64,000 nucleotides of DNA from assembly GCF_039831995.1 (NCBI RefSeq), contig NZ_JBDOIO010000005.1, positions 992,001 through 1,056,000 of the forward strand, in the 5' to 3' direction. Below are positions 38,457 to 47,307 of the stretch, in pieces. The notes under the pieces were generated by a model that worked only from the letters and a program-made list of their open reading frames with translations, did no database searches and was not told the origin of the DNA. Source of the DNA: Paenibacillus pabuli. Its GTDB lineage: Bacteria; Bacillota; Bacilli; Paenibacillales; Paenibacillaceae. A program made the translations under genes and the position numbers. Numbering within the stretch: position 1 is the first letter of the stretch; every line of letters begins with the position of its first letter.

Positions 38457-39587
38457 ATGTGGAAAGATGCCATTGAAGATGCACTCCAAGTCACGAGAAG
38501 CAATATTGAGCGATTTGGGGATCGATTTCCCCATGTAAGTAACGGGGATGAGCATTATGTGCTGAATGACAACACGGAATGGACAGCAGGCTTCTGGTCA
38601 GGCATTTTGTGGTTATGCTCGGAGTACACCCAGGACCCGCTGTTTCGCGAGGCAGCCGTTAGAACCGTCGATAACTTCCGGACACGCATGGAACGGAAGA
38701 GCATTTTTGACCATCATGACATAGGCTTCCTCTATTCCTTATCCTCCAAGGCCCAATGGGTTGTGGAACGTGATCCTGCTGCACGTGATCTTACGCTGGA
38801 AGCTGCGGATATGCTGATGAAGCGCTGGCGGGAAGAGTCAGGGCTGATCCAGGCTTGGGGACGCAAGGGCGATGTGAACAACGGAGGACGGATTATTATT
38901 GATTGCCTGCTTAATCTTCCATTATTGTTATGGGCGTATGAACAGACAAATAACGAAGAATATCGGCGCGCAGCCAAGCTCCATGCGGAGAAAAGCCGGC
39001 GTTTTCTGGTTCGTGGAGATGATTCCAGCTATCATACCTTCTATTTTGATCAGGCTACTGGCGAAGCCATTCGTGGAGGAACCCATCAGGGCTATAATGA
39101 TGGCTCGACCTGGACCCGTGGGCAGGCATGGGGGATATACGGCTTTGCGTTATGCAGTCGTTATTTGCAAAGTGCAGAGATGTTCGAGACAGCGAGGCGT
39201 CTCGCCCGTTACTTTATTGCCCATGTACCGGAGGATCATGTAGCATATTGGGATTTTGATGCACCACAGACATCCGAAACAAAGCGTGACAGCTCGGCAT
39301 CCGCTATTGCTGCGTGCGGGATACTGGAGATCGCCGAGAGAATGGATCCATCCGATCCGGAACGGCAGTTCTTCCTGGATGCGGTGCAGAAGTCGATGGC
39401 GTCTCTGGTCCAAAATTATTCCACGCATGGGGCCGAAACCGAAGAAGGGTTACTCAAGCATGGTTCCTACTCCGTCAGAGGCGGGGATTCACCGGATGAC
39501 TATGTGATCTGGGGCGATTATTTCTATCTCGAAGCATTGATGCGTCTGGAGCGGGGCATTCCTGGATATTGGTATGAGCGGGAGTAG
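38457..39587 (+). CDS. GH88 unsaturated glucuronyl hydrolase
   Basis: 376 aa, usual length for GH88. The (alpha/alpha)6 signature is visible: WTAGFWSGILWL, then the catalytic aspartates in HHDIGFLY (about residue 87) and IIIDCLLNLPLL (about 146). GH88 enzymes hydrate the 4,5-double bond of unsaturated uronic acid at the end of lyase products from glycosaminoglycans or similar polymers. There is no signal peptide, so it acts on imported oligosaccharide. It starts 33 bases after the regulator and is the last gene of the operon. Confidence 0.9.
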   Translation: MWKDAIEDALQVTRSNIERFGDRFPHVSNGDEHYVLNDNTEWTAGFWSGILWLCSEYTQDPLFREAAVRTVDNFRTRMERKSIFDHHDIGFLYSLSSKAQWVVERDPAARDLTLEAADMLMKRWREESGLIQAWGRKGDVNNGGRIIIDCLLNLPLLLWAYEQTNNEEYRRAAKLHAEKSRRFLVRGDDSSYHTFYFDQATGEAIRGGTHQGYNDGSTWTRGQAWGIYGFALCSRYLQSAEMFETARRLARYFIAHVPEDHVAYWDFDAPQTSETKRDSSASAIAACGILEIAERMDPSDPERQFFLDAVQKSMASLVQNYSTHGAETEEGLLKHGSYSVRGGDSPDDYVIWGDYFYLEALMRLERGIPGYWYERE

Positions 39588-39640
39588 AACGGTAGGCAGT
39601 ATGATGAAACAAATATGATCAAGCAGGGTACATGAAATAT

Positions 39641-39686
39641 AAAAGCAGTGACTCTTCCCATCAAGGAAAAGTCACTGCTTTGTTTT
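39641..39686. terminator. Bidirectional terminator between the GH88 and pdxA-type genes
   Basis: AAAGCAGTGACT and AGTCACTGCTTT, plus an inner TTCC/GGAA, with A and T runs on both sides. Confidence 0.88.
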
Positions 39687-39717
39687 GCTTCAACATCAAC
39701 AGCCTGAAGACGAGCTG

Positions 39718-40719
39718 TTACATCTGCGTTTTTGGGGCAAGCTCAATGGCAGAGCGAATGGCTGCCAGCATGCTTTTGTCATCGGCGATGTTTTTACCAG
39801 CGATATCGAAGGCCGTACCGTGGTCAACGGAAGTGCGGATGATGCCGCCTTTCAAGCCAACGGTGATATTCACGCCTTCTTCGATGCCCATAACTTTAAT
39901 CGGTGCATGTCCCTGATCGTGGTAGCAAGCAACTACGATATCGAAGTCACCGCGGCCTGCGCGGAAGAACAATGTATCCGCAGGGAGAGGACCAACCACG
40001 TTAATGCCTTCCTGCTTAGCACGCTCGATACCTGGCTGCAGTTTTTCTTCTTCTTCACCATTACCGAACAAGCCGTTCTCACCTGCGTGTGGGTTAATAC
40101 CGCATACCGCTACACGTGGATTCTCGAAGCCTGCTTTTTTGAGTGTATCGTGAGCAAGCTTAACTACCGTGTAGGTTCTTTCGGGATTGATGCTGGCGAT
40201 CGCATCGATCAAGCCCATGTGTGTTGTCAGGTGAATAACCCGCAGATTAGGCGTCGTCAGCATCATGGAGAAATCCTGTGTATCGGTCAGATCGGCCAGA
40301 ATTTCGGTATGTCCTGGATACAGGTGTCCACCTTGGTGCAAGGCCTCCTTGTTCAGAGGAGCAGTGCAGATCGAGTTGATCTGCTGTTTTTTGGCCAGAT
40401 CAATGGACTTGGCCAGGAATTGAAAGGCTGCATCTCCCGCTACAGGAGACACCTTTCCATATTCGAGATCGGCAGGGATTAGATCCAGATCAATGACATC
40501 CACGGTGCCGAATTCATATTTGGCTTCTGAAGGCACCTGAATGGCATTGACGTTCAAGCTTGATCCAATAACGGGCAGAACGCGTTTCAATATTTTTGCA
40601 TCACCAATAACGAGTGGGTTGCAGTTGTCGTAGACCTCCTGATGGCCTAGTGCTTTCATAATAATCTCGGGTCCGATACCTGCAGCATCGCCCATTGTAA
40701 TTCCAACTGTGGGTTTCAT
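39718..40719 (-). CDS. pdxA2: PdxA-family dehydrogenase (probable 4-phospho-D-threonate dehydrogenase, PdxA2)
   Basis: 333 aa. Family signatures are GITMGDAAGIGPEI at the start, PLNKEALHQGGHLYPGHTEILADL (metal and substrate loop, His) and VACYHDQGHAPIKV. PdxA of vitamin B6 synthesis and PdxA2 are similar. The adjacent DUF1537 kinase and carrier point to PdxA2, which oxidises and decarboxylates 4-phospho-D-threonate to dihydroxyacetone phosphate. It overlaps the kinase gene by four bases (ATGA), so the two are co-translated. A role in pyridoxal phosphate synthesis is the less likely alternative. Confidence 0.88.
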   Translation of the reverse strand: MKPTVGITMGDAAGIGPEIIMKALGHQEVYDNCNPLVIGDAKILKRVLPVIGSSLNVNAIQVPSEAKYEFGTVDVIDLDLIPADLEYGKVSPVAGDAAFQFLAKSIDLAKKQQINSICTAPLNKEALHQGGHLYPGHTEILADLTDTQDFSMMLTTPNLRVIHLTTHMGLIDAIASINPERTYTVVKLAHDTLKKAGFENPRVAVCGINPHAGENGLFGNGEEEEKLQPGIERAKQEGINVVGPLPADTLFFRAGRGDFDIVVACYHDQGHAPIKVMGIEEGVNITVGLKGGIIRTSVDHGTAFDIAGKNIADDKSMLAAIRSAIELAPKTQM

Positions 40720-42011
40720 ACTGGAATCCCTCCTTTTAATTTTTCAATCGCATGGATGAAGACTTCTGGTGTGCCGAAGCCTCCTGCTTTGGTAATGACA
40801 TGTAAGTCTTCTATTCCGATAAACTTGGATATTGGGACACCAATCTCAAGCTCGTCCAGCAGCTCGAAGCCGCTAATATTCCACTTCATGCAAATTTGCT
40901 TGGCGGTGTCCCCACCGGTCATGGATACACCCTTGAAATTGCCCTCTTCAAGCAATCTGGCACAAATCTCGCCCATGGCCCGCACGATTTCGTTGCTGAC
41001 CTCGGTATGATCCAGACCGCGGGCTTCACCCGTGGCACGTGCCAGTTCAATGTCAACCTGCTCTGCCGTGGAATACAAGACAACGTCATGGCCTGCAAGA
41101 GACTTGGCTTTTACTTCTTTATACACACGCTCCATTTCCTCTGTCCGATCTGCTGCGGCGGATACGGCTTTGAAGGAGTGGAATGCAACGGAAGAAACGC
41201 TGGTCTGTCCAAGCAGTTTCTTCAACTGAGCACGTGAGTTTTTGTTTACACTGCCTACGACAGTTAGAATCGGTCCAGAATTCCCCGGTATAGTCAGTTC
41301 CGTTGATTTACCCTCCAGACTGAAATGTCCGGGAAGATAGTTGGCAATTCCTGCAGAGCCTGCCCATGCAAAGGTATATTCCAGCGCACTGGTCATTTGC
41401 AGGATTTGCTCCAGATGCAGTTCCTCGGTTGAATCCACAAGTACGTATGGAATGCCATTTTCTTTGAACTGGGTTAACTTCTTCTGGATATGCTCCTTGC
41501 CTGCTTCCAGATCCGATACGCTGATCTCACCTACTTCATATTTCGTCTGAAGCTTCAGCAGTTCAGGAAGATACGAAACTGTCACAGGTGTTTTGGGATC
41601 GTTCGCGATCTCGGTGTCAGCCAGTGGAATTCCGTTCAGGTAATGTACCCCGCTCAGGATCGTACGATTGTTTTTCGGATAGCCGGGTGCAATCATCATG
41701 AAATCCGGTTTAATCACGTCGTACAAAGCATCAATCTCGATTCCGATGTTACCACGCATGGTGGAATCCATTTTTTTGAAAATGGTATCGAATCCATTTC
41801 TCGTCAGAAACTCGGCTGCATTACGAACGCGCTGATAAGCTTCATCCGAGGCAATGGAACGGCTGTCCGTGTCGAAAACAACAGCATCGTAATGACGAAT
41901 ATTATTCTCGTCCATGTTAAATAATACACTGGTTTTCAAGCCATGACGGGCAAGCTGAACCCCGCTGTCATTGGCACCAGTCAGATCATCTGCAATAATG
42001 GCTAATTTCAT
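40716..42011 (-). CDS. dtnK: Four-carbon acid sugar kinase (DUF1537 family, probable D-threonate kinase)
   Basis: 431 aa from ATG 42011 behind AAGGAGG; an in-frame ATG at 42047 precedes that site. The N-domain starts MKLAIIADDLTGANDSGVQ with FDTDSRS and KKMDSTMRGNIG; the C-domain carries the ATP-binding SMTGGDTAKQIC. Family members phosphorylate D-threonate, L-threonate or D-erythronate at O4. With the pdxA-type gene this gives a complete two-step route from threonate to dihydroxyacetone phosphate, which feeds the glycolytic genes. Confidence 0.9.
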   Translation of the reverse strand: MKLAIIADDLTGANDSGVQLARHGLKTSVLFNMDENNIRHYDAVVFDTDSRSIASDEAYQRVRNAAEFLTRNGFDTIFKKMDSTMRGNIGIEIDALYDVIKPDFMMIAPGYPKNNRTILSGVHYLNGIPLADTEIANDPKTPVTVSYLPELLKLQTKYEVGEISVSDLEAGKEHIQKKLTQFKENGIPYVLVDSTEELHLEQILQMTSALEYTFAWAGSAGIANYLPGHFSLEGKSTELTIPGNSGPILTVVGSVNKNSRAQLKKLLGQTSVSSVAFHSFKAVSAAADRTEEMERVYKEVKAKSLAGHDVVLYSTAEQVDIELARATGEARGLDHTEVSNEIVRAMGEICARLLEEGNFKGVSMTGGDTAKQICMKWNISGFELLDELEIGVPISKFIGIEDLHVITKAGGFGTPEVFIHAIEKLKGGIPV

Positions 42012-42072
42012 GCTGTTCTCGCCTCCTTGAGAAAAAAGTGAATTCATGTCGGCTCAGGATAAGTTCGTTGCT

Positions 42073-43059
42073 TTATGTGGTCGGTCTTTGATTGTATTTC
42101 TCGACGCCGCCTGATTTCTCCAGCCGTTTGGATAGGAAACCAATGAAGATCGGCAATAGAATAGCGGTCGTTACGACACTTGCCGCAATTTGTACGGTAG
42201 CAATTTCAGCAATAGGGGCAAAGGAAGCATTAGCAGCCACAATGGCAGCAGGTGTACCTACAGCGTTACCCGCTGTGGAACCTTCCGAAGCTCCGACAAT
42301 AGGATTCCAGCCGATGGCTTTGAAGAGCAGGTAGCCAACGCCGCCAGTGATCAATACTGTGATTACACCCAGCATGATGCCGCTTAGTCCGCCTTGAATG
42401 ATGGACGAGAAGTTGATTCCCATACCCAGTGAAAAGGCGAAGAATGGAACGAGCTTGTCACTGCCTTTATGCAGCCATTCAGCCAAGTTGCGATCCAGGT
42501 TACCAATAACCACACCGACGATCAGTGGAAGCAGTACGGCTACAAAAGCCATCGGGGAGAACATGCCATTGGCAAAGCCCATTGCACCGAAAATAGAGAG
42601 TGCAACCATGGTAAGAAAAGGTCCGTCGCTGAGCGCGAGGAATGGATAAGCTGCCTTGTCATCCTCTTTGCCGTATTGTCCGGCCAGTGCGATGTACAGT
42701 CCGCCGTTGGAATTCGTCATCGCAGCAATAATGGCAAGTGGTGCCAGACCAAGGAATAATCCATTGGAATCCGCGAAGAAAATGGCGATCAAACCTAATA
42801 TTGCACCAACAGCCCACTTGAACACAAGCAGTGTAATACCTTTACCGACAGATGAGCCGGCTGTCTTGAACGTAATCTGTGTTCCGGCAATCAGGAGGAA
42901 CAAAGCGATCAATGTGCTTGAACTGTTAACGAAGAGGGCTTCGGTAAATCCACCAATCCGCAAGGCATTGGGGAAGAATGTGTTAATCGTTGCACCAAGC
43001 AACAGCGGGACAACCATCATACCGCCAGGAATACGATCTAATGTTGCTTTAATGTTCAT
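42073..43059 (-). CDS. kdgT: KdgT-family carboxylate permease
   Basis: 328 aa, about ten membrane helices. KdgT-like sequence: PGGMMVVPLLLGATINTF, LLIAGTQITFK, AMTNSNGGLYIAL and EGSTAGNAVGTPAA. KdgT transports 2-keto-3-deoxygluconate with protons. In this operon it more likely carries threonate or a related four-carbon acid, but that is inferred from the neighbours only. It is the first gene of the minus-strand operon, 61 bases ahead of the kinase, with AAAGGAG before the start. Confidence 0.88.
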   Translation of the reverse strand: MNIKATLDRIPGGMMVVPLLLGATINTFFPNALRIGGFTEALFVNSSSTLIALFLLIAGTQITFKTAGSSVGKGITLLVFKWAVGAILGLIAIFFADSNGLFLGLAPLAIIAAMTNSNGGLYIALAGQYGKEDDKAAYPFLALSDGPFLTMVALSIFGAMGFANGMFSPMAFVAVLLPLIVGVVIGNLDRNLAEWLHKGSDKLVPFFAFSLGMGINFSSIIQGGLSGIMLGVITVLITGGVGYLLFKAIGWNPIVGASEGSTAGNAVGTPAAIVAANASFAPIAEIATVQIAASVVTTAILLPIFIGFLSKRLEKSGGVEKYNQRPTT

Positions 43060-43092
43060 AGTAGTAGCTCCTTTGAGTGAGTAATCGTTTTC

Positions 43093-43106
43093 ATGAAGCG
43101 CTTGCA
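43093..43106. promoter_or_regulatory. cre-like site of the kdgT operon
   Basis: On the minus strand TGCAAGCGCTTCAT matches 12 of 14 positions of the cre consensus TGWAARCGYTWNCW. It lies at the predicted start point, where CcpA binding would repress. Confidence 0.5.
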
Positions 43107-43112
43107 GGGACT

Positions 43113-43141
43113 ATCTTATCTCAGATTGTTTATTTTAGCAA
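43113..43141 (-). promoter_or_regulatory. kdgT operon promoter
   Basis: On the minus strand TTGCTA (43136-43141), 17 bases, TAAGAT (43113-43118). It looks sigma-A dependent; no -24/-12 element is seen. Confidence 0.5.
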
Positions 43142-43202
43142 CAATAATTTACTGTAAATTTAAAGTAATTGCTTAAGTGTTTAATAATGCAACATATTAG
43201 GC

Positions 43203-43241
43203 AACAAAAAAAGCACAAACTTAAAGATTATTCTTTAAGTT
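43203..43241 (-). terminator. Terminator of the PrpR_N-type regulator gene
   Basis: Read on the minus strand, CAAACTTAAAG and CTTTAAGTTTG pair around AATAAT and are followed by TGCTTTTTTT. The stem overlaps the stop codon. Confidence 0.82.
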
Positions 43242-44910
43242 TGCGCCAAAGTGTGGCTCGGTTAATCCCCAGGCGATCCGCAGCCTTGGATTGATTGTTA
43301 TTTTCTTCTTGCAGAACATGTTGAATAATTTCTTTCTCGATTTCTTTCAGCGTACCGTTCAACCTCATCGTATTGGAGGCAGATTGCTGATGGAGCAAAC
43401 GGGACAGGGTGTCCGTAGAAATCACATAATCCTGCTCATTCAGGGCAGCCTGTTTGATAAGATGCTTCAGCTGGCTGACTGTCATCTGTGGAACCTGCTC
43501 CCGGATCAGCTGCAGGGCGTCCTCCTTTATCTTCACCGCAGCGGTTCCATACTTATGATAGTAGTCGGTGAGGAACTGCTGAATCAGTGGAGCCAGATCC
43601 TCCACCCTCTCTGCAAGACTTGGCATAATCATGGTACTCAGCTCGATATCAAGCGTCCAAAACGGATTCAATGGCTCTTCTCCCAGAATGAATATGCCAA
43701 TCTGCCTGTTTAGACAAGTTTGAATGAATGAGGTCACCTCTTCATCATGTAATCGGTTTTCAATATGATTCATCTCCACGTTGCGGACCTTGGAGAGCGG
43801 TATTTTGTGCAAATGACCTGCAGGTACCTGGGACAGATCCATTTGCAGCAGGAGCCCGCCACCTGAGTACATCTGATGCATGTGTTTCACGAGAAAAGAT
43901 TTGCCTGAATCCGCATGTCCCAGCAGATAAATGGGTTCGTGATTTTCATACAGTGCCCGAAGATTCTTCAACATCACCTGCATGGCTGGTGATTCTGCAA
44001 CAATGGGCTCTATGGATATATCCGTGTAGGTGGTTATGCCAAATTGTGCAAAGTGGTAAGGCAGTCCCTTTTCGAGAGTGTAGACTTTGTAACCCTTATT
44101 ATTCAGCGTCGTTTCATAGGCCGTAACAGTTAGCTGATAATCGTCAACCATGAACACATGTTGAACCTGGGATTGCTCAAATTCCAGATTGGTATTAATC
44201 AAATGAATGTAATTATCCGTCAGTGGGTTCTGCTCGAAATCCGTCAGGTTCTCAAATACGATATCGTTCTGTTCATCTAAAATAAGCAGATTGGGGTGCT
44301 CCTGTGTGACCAGATTATTTAGAATGACGGATATGGCATGATTTTTGCTCAGATAGCGAAATACCAACTGGGCATCTTCAAGGGCGCGCAGAATGGCCTC
44401 CTTACCGGACTGGATCAGTAATCCTTCGAGCCCATAGGTTCTGGCGGTATCTACGGTGATGACATCCCCGACAATCTGGCGGTATCCGGATGCTTTCAGT
44501 TCCAGCAGCAGCCTGGCAACATCTTCGGAACTGCGAATCGTATATACCTTGAGCGGAAGGTCCATCAGATCAATGATAGACTGTGCACCCGATGTGATGT
44601 TGGAAAAGCCAACAATGGCCGTTTTACCGTTAAACTGGCTGGCAAGTGTAAGAGAACGGATCATGTCATATCCTGACAGCTGCACATCGATGACGGGAAT
44701 GGTGACCGCTTCCTTAATCAGTTGAGCGGTACCCCCACGGCTAATGATAATTTCCGCACCGTTTCGTTCGGCTTGTGAAGCCAGTTCAGCCCCCTTGGCC
44801 AAGTCTCCCACATCGCACTGAATCGATAATTGAGGAAAACGGGGAATGCATTCTTGTATAATAGTAATCATGGATTCGTAAGGAGCAATGATATGAACTC
44901 GTGTACGCAT
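43228..44910 (-). CDS. PrpR_N-domain transcriptional regulator with degenerate AAA+ and Fis-type HTH
   Basis: 560 aa. Residues 1-195 match the PrpR N-terminal sensor (IISRGGTAQLIKEAVTIPVIDVQLSGYDM, AIVGFSNI). A PAS-like part follows, then a shortened AAA+ module with a Walker A GHADSGKS (about 330) but no GAFTGA loop and no clear Walker B. The C-terminus is a Fis-type helix-turn-helix (NQSKAADRLGINRATLWRKL). Classic members activate sigma-54 promoters; without GAFTGA this one probably cannot. It lies just upstream of the kdgT operon in the same direction and is its likely regulator. Confidence 0.88.
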   Translation of the reverse strand: MRTRVHIIAPYESMITIIQECIPRFPQLSIQCDVGDLAKGAELASQAERNGAEIIISRGGTAQLIKEAVTIPVIDVQLSGYDMIRSLTLASQFNGKTAIVGFSNITSGAQSIIDLMDLPLKVYTIRSSEDVARLLLELKASGYRQIVGDVITVDTARTYGLEGLLIQSGKEAILRALEDAQLVFRYLSKNHAISVILNNLVTQEHPNLLILDEQNDIVFENLTDFEQNPLTDNYIHLINTNLEFEQSQVQHVFMVDDYQLTVTAYETTLNNKGYKVYTLEKGLPYHFAQFGITTYTDISIEPIVAESPAMQVMLKNLRALYENHEPIYLLGHADSGKSFLVKHMHQMYSGGGLLLQMDLSQVPAGHLHKIPLSKVRNVEMNHIENRLHDEEVTSFIQTCLNRQIGIFILGEEPLNPFWTLDIELSTMIMPSLAERVEDLAPLIQQFLTDYYHKYGTAAVKIKEDALQLIREQVPQMTVSQLKHLIKQAALNEQDYVISTDTLSRLLHQQSASNTMRLNGTLKEIEKEIIQHVLQEENNNQSKAADRLGINRATLWRKLKE

Positions 44911-45146
44911 AATGTTCCTGCCTTTTATAGAAATCTCATTTCATGGTTCCCTTATTATAGCCAACTTACGAGGGATTGGCACCTTTGGCTCAGGACAGCT
45001 TCAGGTGCAGGATGGTAGAGAGTGGATTGCCATGCTGTTTGCTGCACTCCATACCGTGTGATAATTATCACGGAAGTTCGGAATCCATTTTTTCAAAATG
45101 AATACATAAGCATAACGATGGCAAGGGAAGAAAGGAGCGTCATGCG
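44911..45146. other. Divergent intergenic region
   Basis: It holds the start region of the PrpR_N gene (AGGCAGGA ribosome site) and, at about 45130, the AGGAG site of the small downstream gene. No other feature is recognised. Confidence 0.4.
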
Positions 45147-45359
45147 ATGTCCGCATTTCGTGAAACGGTAGAGCAGGATCATATCATTCAATGCGTGGTC
45201 AGTGAGTTTCCGTGCAGAGTACTCTGGAGCGAAGGTCGCCCATGCCTGGAGTATCAACGCGAAGAGGATCTGAAGCATATTACTGAATATGTTGAGGCAA
45301 ACTTTGGCGTAGAGCTGCTGGATGTATTCTTCACGGCGGTAGAGAGTCTTCCCGCCTGA
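45147..45359 (+). CDS. Small hypothetical protein
   Basis: 70 aa, soluble and acidic, with two cysteines and the segment YQREEDLKHITEYVEANFGVELLDVFF. An AGGAG site lies at a suitable distance and a strong terminator follows, so it is probably a real gene. No family is recognised. Confidence 0.65.
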   Translation: MSAFRETVEQDHIIQCVVSEFPCRVLWSEGRPCLEYQREEDLKHITEYVEANFGVELLDVFFTAVESLPA

Positions 45360-45403
45360 TCCGGATATCCATATCGCTAAGAATGGAAATGGCTATATGC
45401 AAG

Positions 45404-45432
45404 AAACCATCAGCATAAGCTGATGGTTTTTC
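45404..45432 (+). terminator. Terminator of the small hypothetical gene
   Basis: AAACCATCAGC and GCTGATGGTTT pair around ATAA and are followed by TTC. Confidence 0.85.
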
Positions 45433-45463
45433 ATTTGGGAGTTCCCTGTCCAATCCAGAGGAA

Positions 45464-45490
45464 TGAAACCCCGTTCCCGGAATTCATGTA
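45464..45490 (+). promoter_or_regulatory. ECF-sigma-like promoter of the pspA operon
   Basis: TGAAAC (45464-45469), 17 bases, TGTA (45487-45490), close to the SigW-type pattern TGAAAC-N16/17-CGTA. The Bacillus pspA-ydjGHI operon is under SigW, which supports the reading. Confidence 0.6.
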
Positions 45491-45530
45491 TTATAGGGTA
45501 TATGTAAACTTTTCGGAGGAGGAACGTCAA

Positions 45531-46235
45531 ATGGGAATCTTATCGAGGTTTAGGGACGTGATGAAGGCCAATGTGAACAGCTTGCTGGCTCGGGCGGAAG
45601 ATCCGGAGAAGACTGTGAATGAATACATGCGGAGTCTGAGCAGCGATCTGGGTCAGGTGAAGGCGGAGACGGCAGCTGTTCTGACGGAGGAGAGCAGGGC
45701 GAAGCGAGCTTTGGACGAATGCAGTGCTGAGATGAAGAAGCTGCAGCGGTATGCAGAGAAGTCGGCAGAGTCAGGCGATGAAGATAAGGCGCGGAGTTTT
45801 CTGGAGAAGAAAGTGAAGCAGACGGACAAAATGAACGAATTACAGGCAGCTTATGAGCGTGCCTCCGCGAAAGCCAAAATGATGAAGCATATGAATGAGA
45901 AATTGGTAGCAGACCTGGGACAATTGGAAGCCAGACATACCGAGCTGAAAGGCAGAATGGCAGAGGCGAAAGCCCAGCAGCAGGCCAATGAACGGAATGC
46001 TTCTGCAGGAAAAGCAAACGCGGCTTTTCAGGCGATGGAAGAGAAGGCCAATCAGGCTTTGAACGAAGCAGAGGCACTTGCCGAGCTCCGGGCAGGGAAG
46101 CAGGAAGATGATCTGGATGAACTTATTGCGCAGCTGGAGAGAGAAATGAACGCGGAAGCGGGTAATAGTGACAATAAAGCTCCGAGTGCGGAGGAAGAAC
46201 TCACAGCAATTCAGGAGAAGCTAAAGAATAATTAG
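45531..46235 (+). CDS. pspA: PspA/IM30 family membrane-stress protein
   Basis: 234 aa from ATG 45531 behind GGAGGAGG; an in-frame start at 45423 lies before the promoter. It begins MGILSRFRDVMKANVNSLL (amphipathic membrane-binding helix), continues with EDPEKTVNEYMRSL and is almost entirely coiled coil to residue 200. PspA/IM30 proteins (ESCRT-III related) assemble on damaged membranes and limit proton leak. It leads an operon with the same order as Bacillus pspA-ydjG-ydjH-ydjI. Confidence 0.95.
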   Translation: MGILSRFRDVMKANVNSLLARAEDPEKTVNEYMRSLSSDLGQVKAETAAVLTEESRAKRALDECSAEMKKLQRYAEKSAESGDEDKARSFLEKKVKQTDKMNELQAAYERASAKAKMMKHMNEKLVADLGQLEARHTELKGRMAEAKAQQQANERNASAGKANAAFQAMEEKANQALNEAEALAELRAGKQEDDLDELIAQLEREMNAEAGNSDNKAPSAEEELTAIQEKLKNN

Positions 46236-46275
46236 GATGGATACGATTATATTTCGTTAATATTGAGGTGAGCAG

Positions 46276-47307
46276 ATGCCAGTTATTGAATACAAGTGTC
46301 CCAACTGTGGCAGTGGTATGGTTTTTGACAGCGCGACAGGTTCATTATCCTGCCCAAGCTGTGGGCGACAGGACAACATTGAGCAAATCCCGGACCCGCT
46401 CAAGAAACAGGTGTTCACGGAAAATGAAGTGAAGCAGTATCACTGTAACAGCTGCGGCGCGGATATCGTCACGGAACCGGAGACGAGTGCAACCACGTGC
46501 AGCTTTTGCGGGGCAGCTGTTGTGCTGAGCGATCGGCTGACGGGTGATCTGGCACCCGTCATGGTTATTCCGTTTTCCATCAGCAAGGAGCAGGCGAAGC
46601 AGGCATTCAAAAAGTGGTGCCGGAACGGCCTGCTGACCCCGAGCGGATTCATGAGCGCAGATCGGATTCAGAATATTACCGGGATGTATGTGCCGTTCTG
46701 GTTATATGAGTTACATAACAACATCGAAGTTCACGGCCGCGGAACCAAGGTGCGAACCTACACGCAAGGCGACTACCATTATACGGAAACACAGCATTTT
46801 GATATTTATCGGAAAATCCGGCTCAACTATGTGAACCTGCCCATTGACGCTTCGGAGAAAATGAAGGATGAGCTGATGGATAAGCTGGAGCCGTTTCCCT
46901 ATAACGAGTTGAAAGAGTTCAAAACCCCGTATCTTGCGGGATACATTGCAGAAAAATACAGCTATACCGATGAAGAGTTATATCCACGGGCCAAGGAGAA
47001 GACCCGATCTTATATTGATTCGTATATCGCTTCAACCGTATCCGGTTATAACAGTGTGAGTTACACGGACAAACAAATTGATACGACGCTTAAAAATGCA
47101 GACTATGTGCTGCTTCCCGTATGGATGGTCTATTATGACTTCAATCGTTCCCAATATACCTTTGCCATGAATGGTCAAACGGGGAAGGTGGTCGGCAAAC
47201 CTCCGATTAGCAAAGCCAAAGTGGCCGGATGGTTCGCCGGCGTTTCCGCCGTGTCCTTATTGTCCTTGAAACTGGTCTCCTGGATGATGGGAGGTGGATT
47301 CCTGTGA
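46276..47307 (+). CDS. ydjG: YdjG-type zinc-ribbon membrane protein
   Basis: 343 aa. Two zinc ribbons are visible: CPNCGSG...CPSCG (residues 9-30) and CNSCGAD...CSFCG (about 56-77). The middle is a beta-rich domain (MYVPFWLYELHNNIEVHGRG, YVLLPVWMVYYDF), and a C-terminal membrane helix (about 318-340) anchors it. In Bacillus, YdjG and YdjH form a membrane complex that recruits PspA to stressed membrane. Its stop overlaps the next start (GTGA). Confidence 0.88.
   Translation: MPVIEYKCPNCGSGMVFDSATGSLSCPSCGRQDNIEQIPDPLKKQVFTENEVKQYHCNSCGADIVTEPETSATTCSFCGAAVVLSDRLTGDLAPVMVIPFSISKEQAKQAFKKWCRNGLLTPSGFMSADRIQNITGMYVPFWLYELHNNIEVHGRGTKVRTYTQGDYHYTETQHFDIYRKIRLNYVNLPIDASEKMKDELMDKLEPFPYNELKEFKTPYLAGYIAEKYSYTDEELYPRAKEKTRSYIDSYIASTVSGYNSVSYTDKQIDTTLKNADYVLLPVWMVYYDFNRSQYTFAMNGQTGKVVGKPPISKAKVAGWFAGVSAVSLLSLKLVSWMMGGGFL

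Noticed and set aside
39685..40482. A plus-strand 265-codon frame opposite the pdxA-type gene
   Set aside because: The minus-strand gene has clear PdxA motifs and coupling to the kinase. The plus frame has none.
39718..40719. pdxA of vitamin B6 synthesis
   Set aside because: Possible by sequence, but the overlapping DUF1537 kinase and carrier make the threonate-pathway paralogue more likely.
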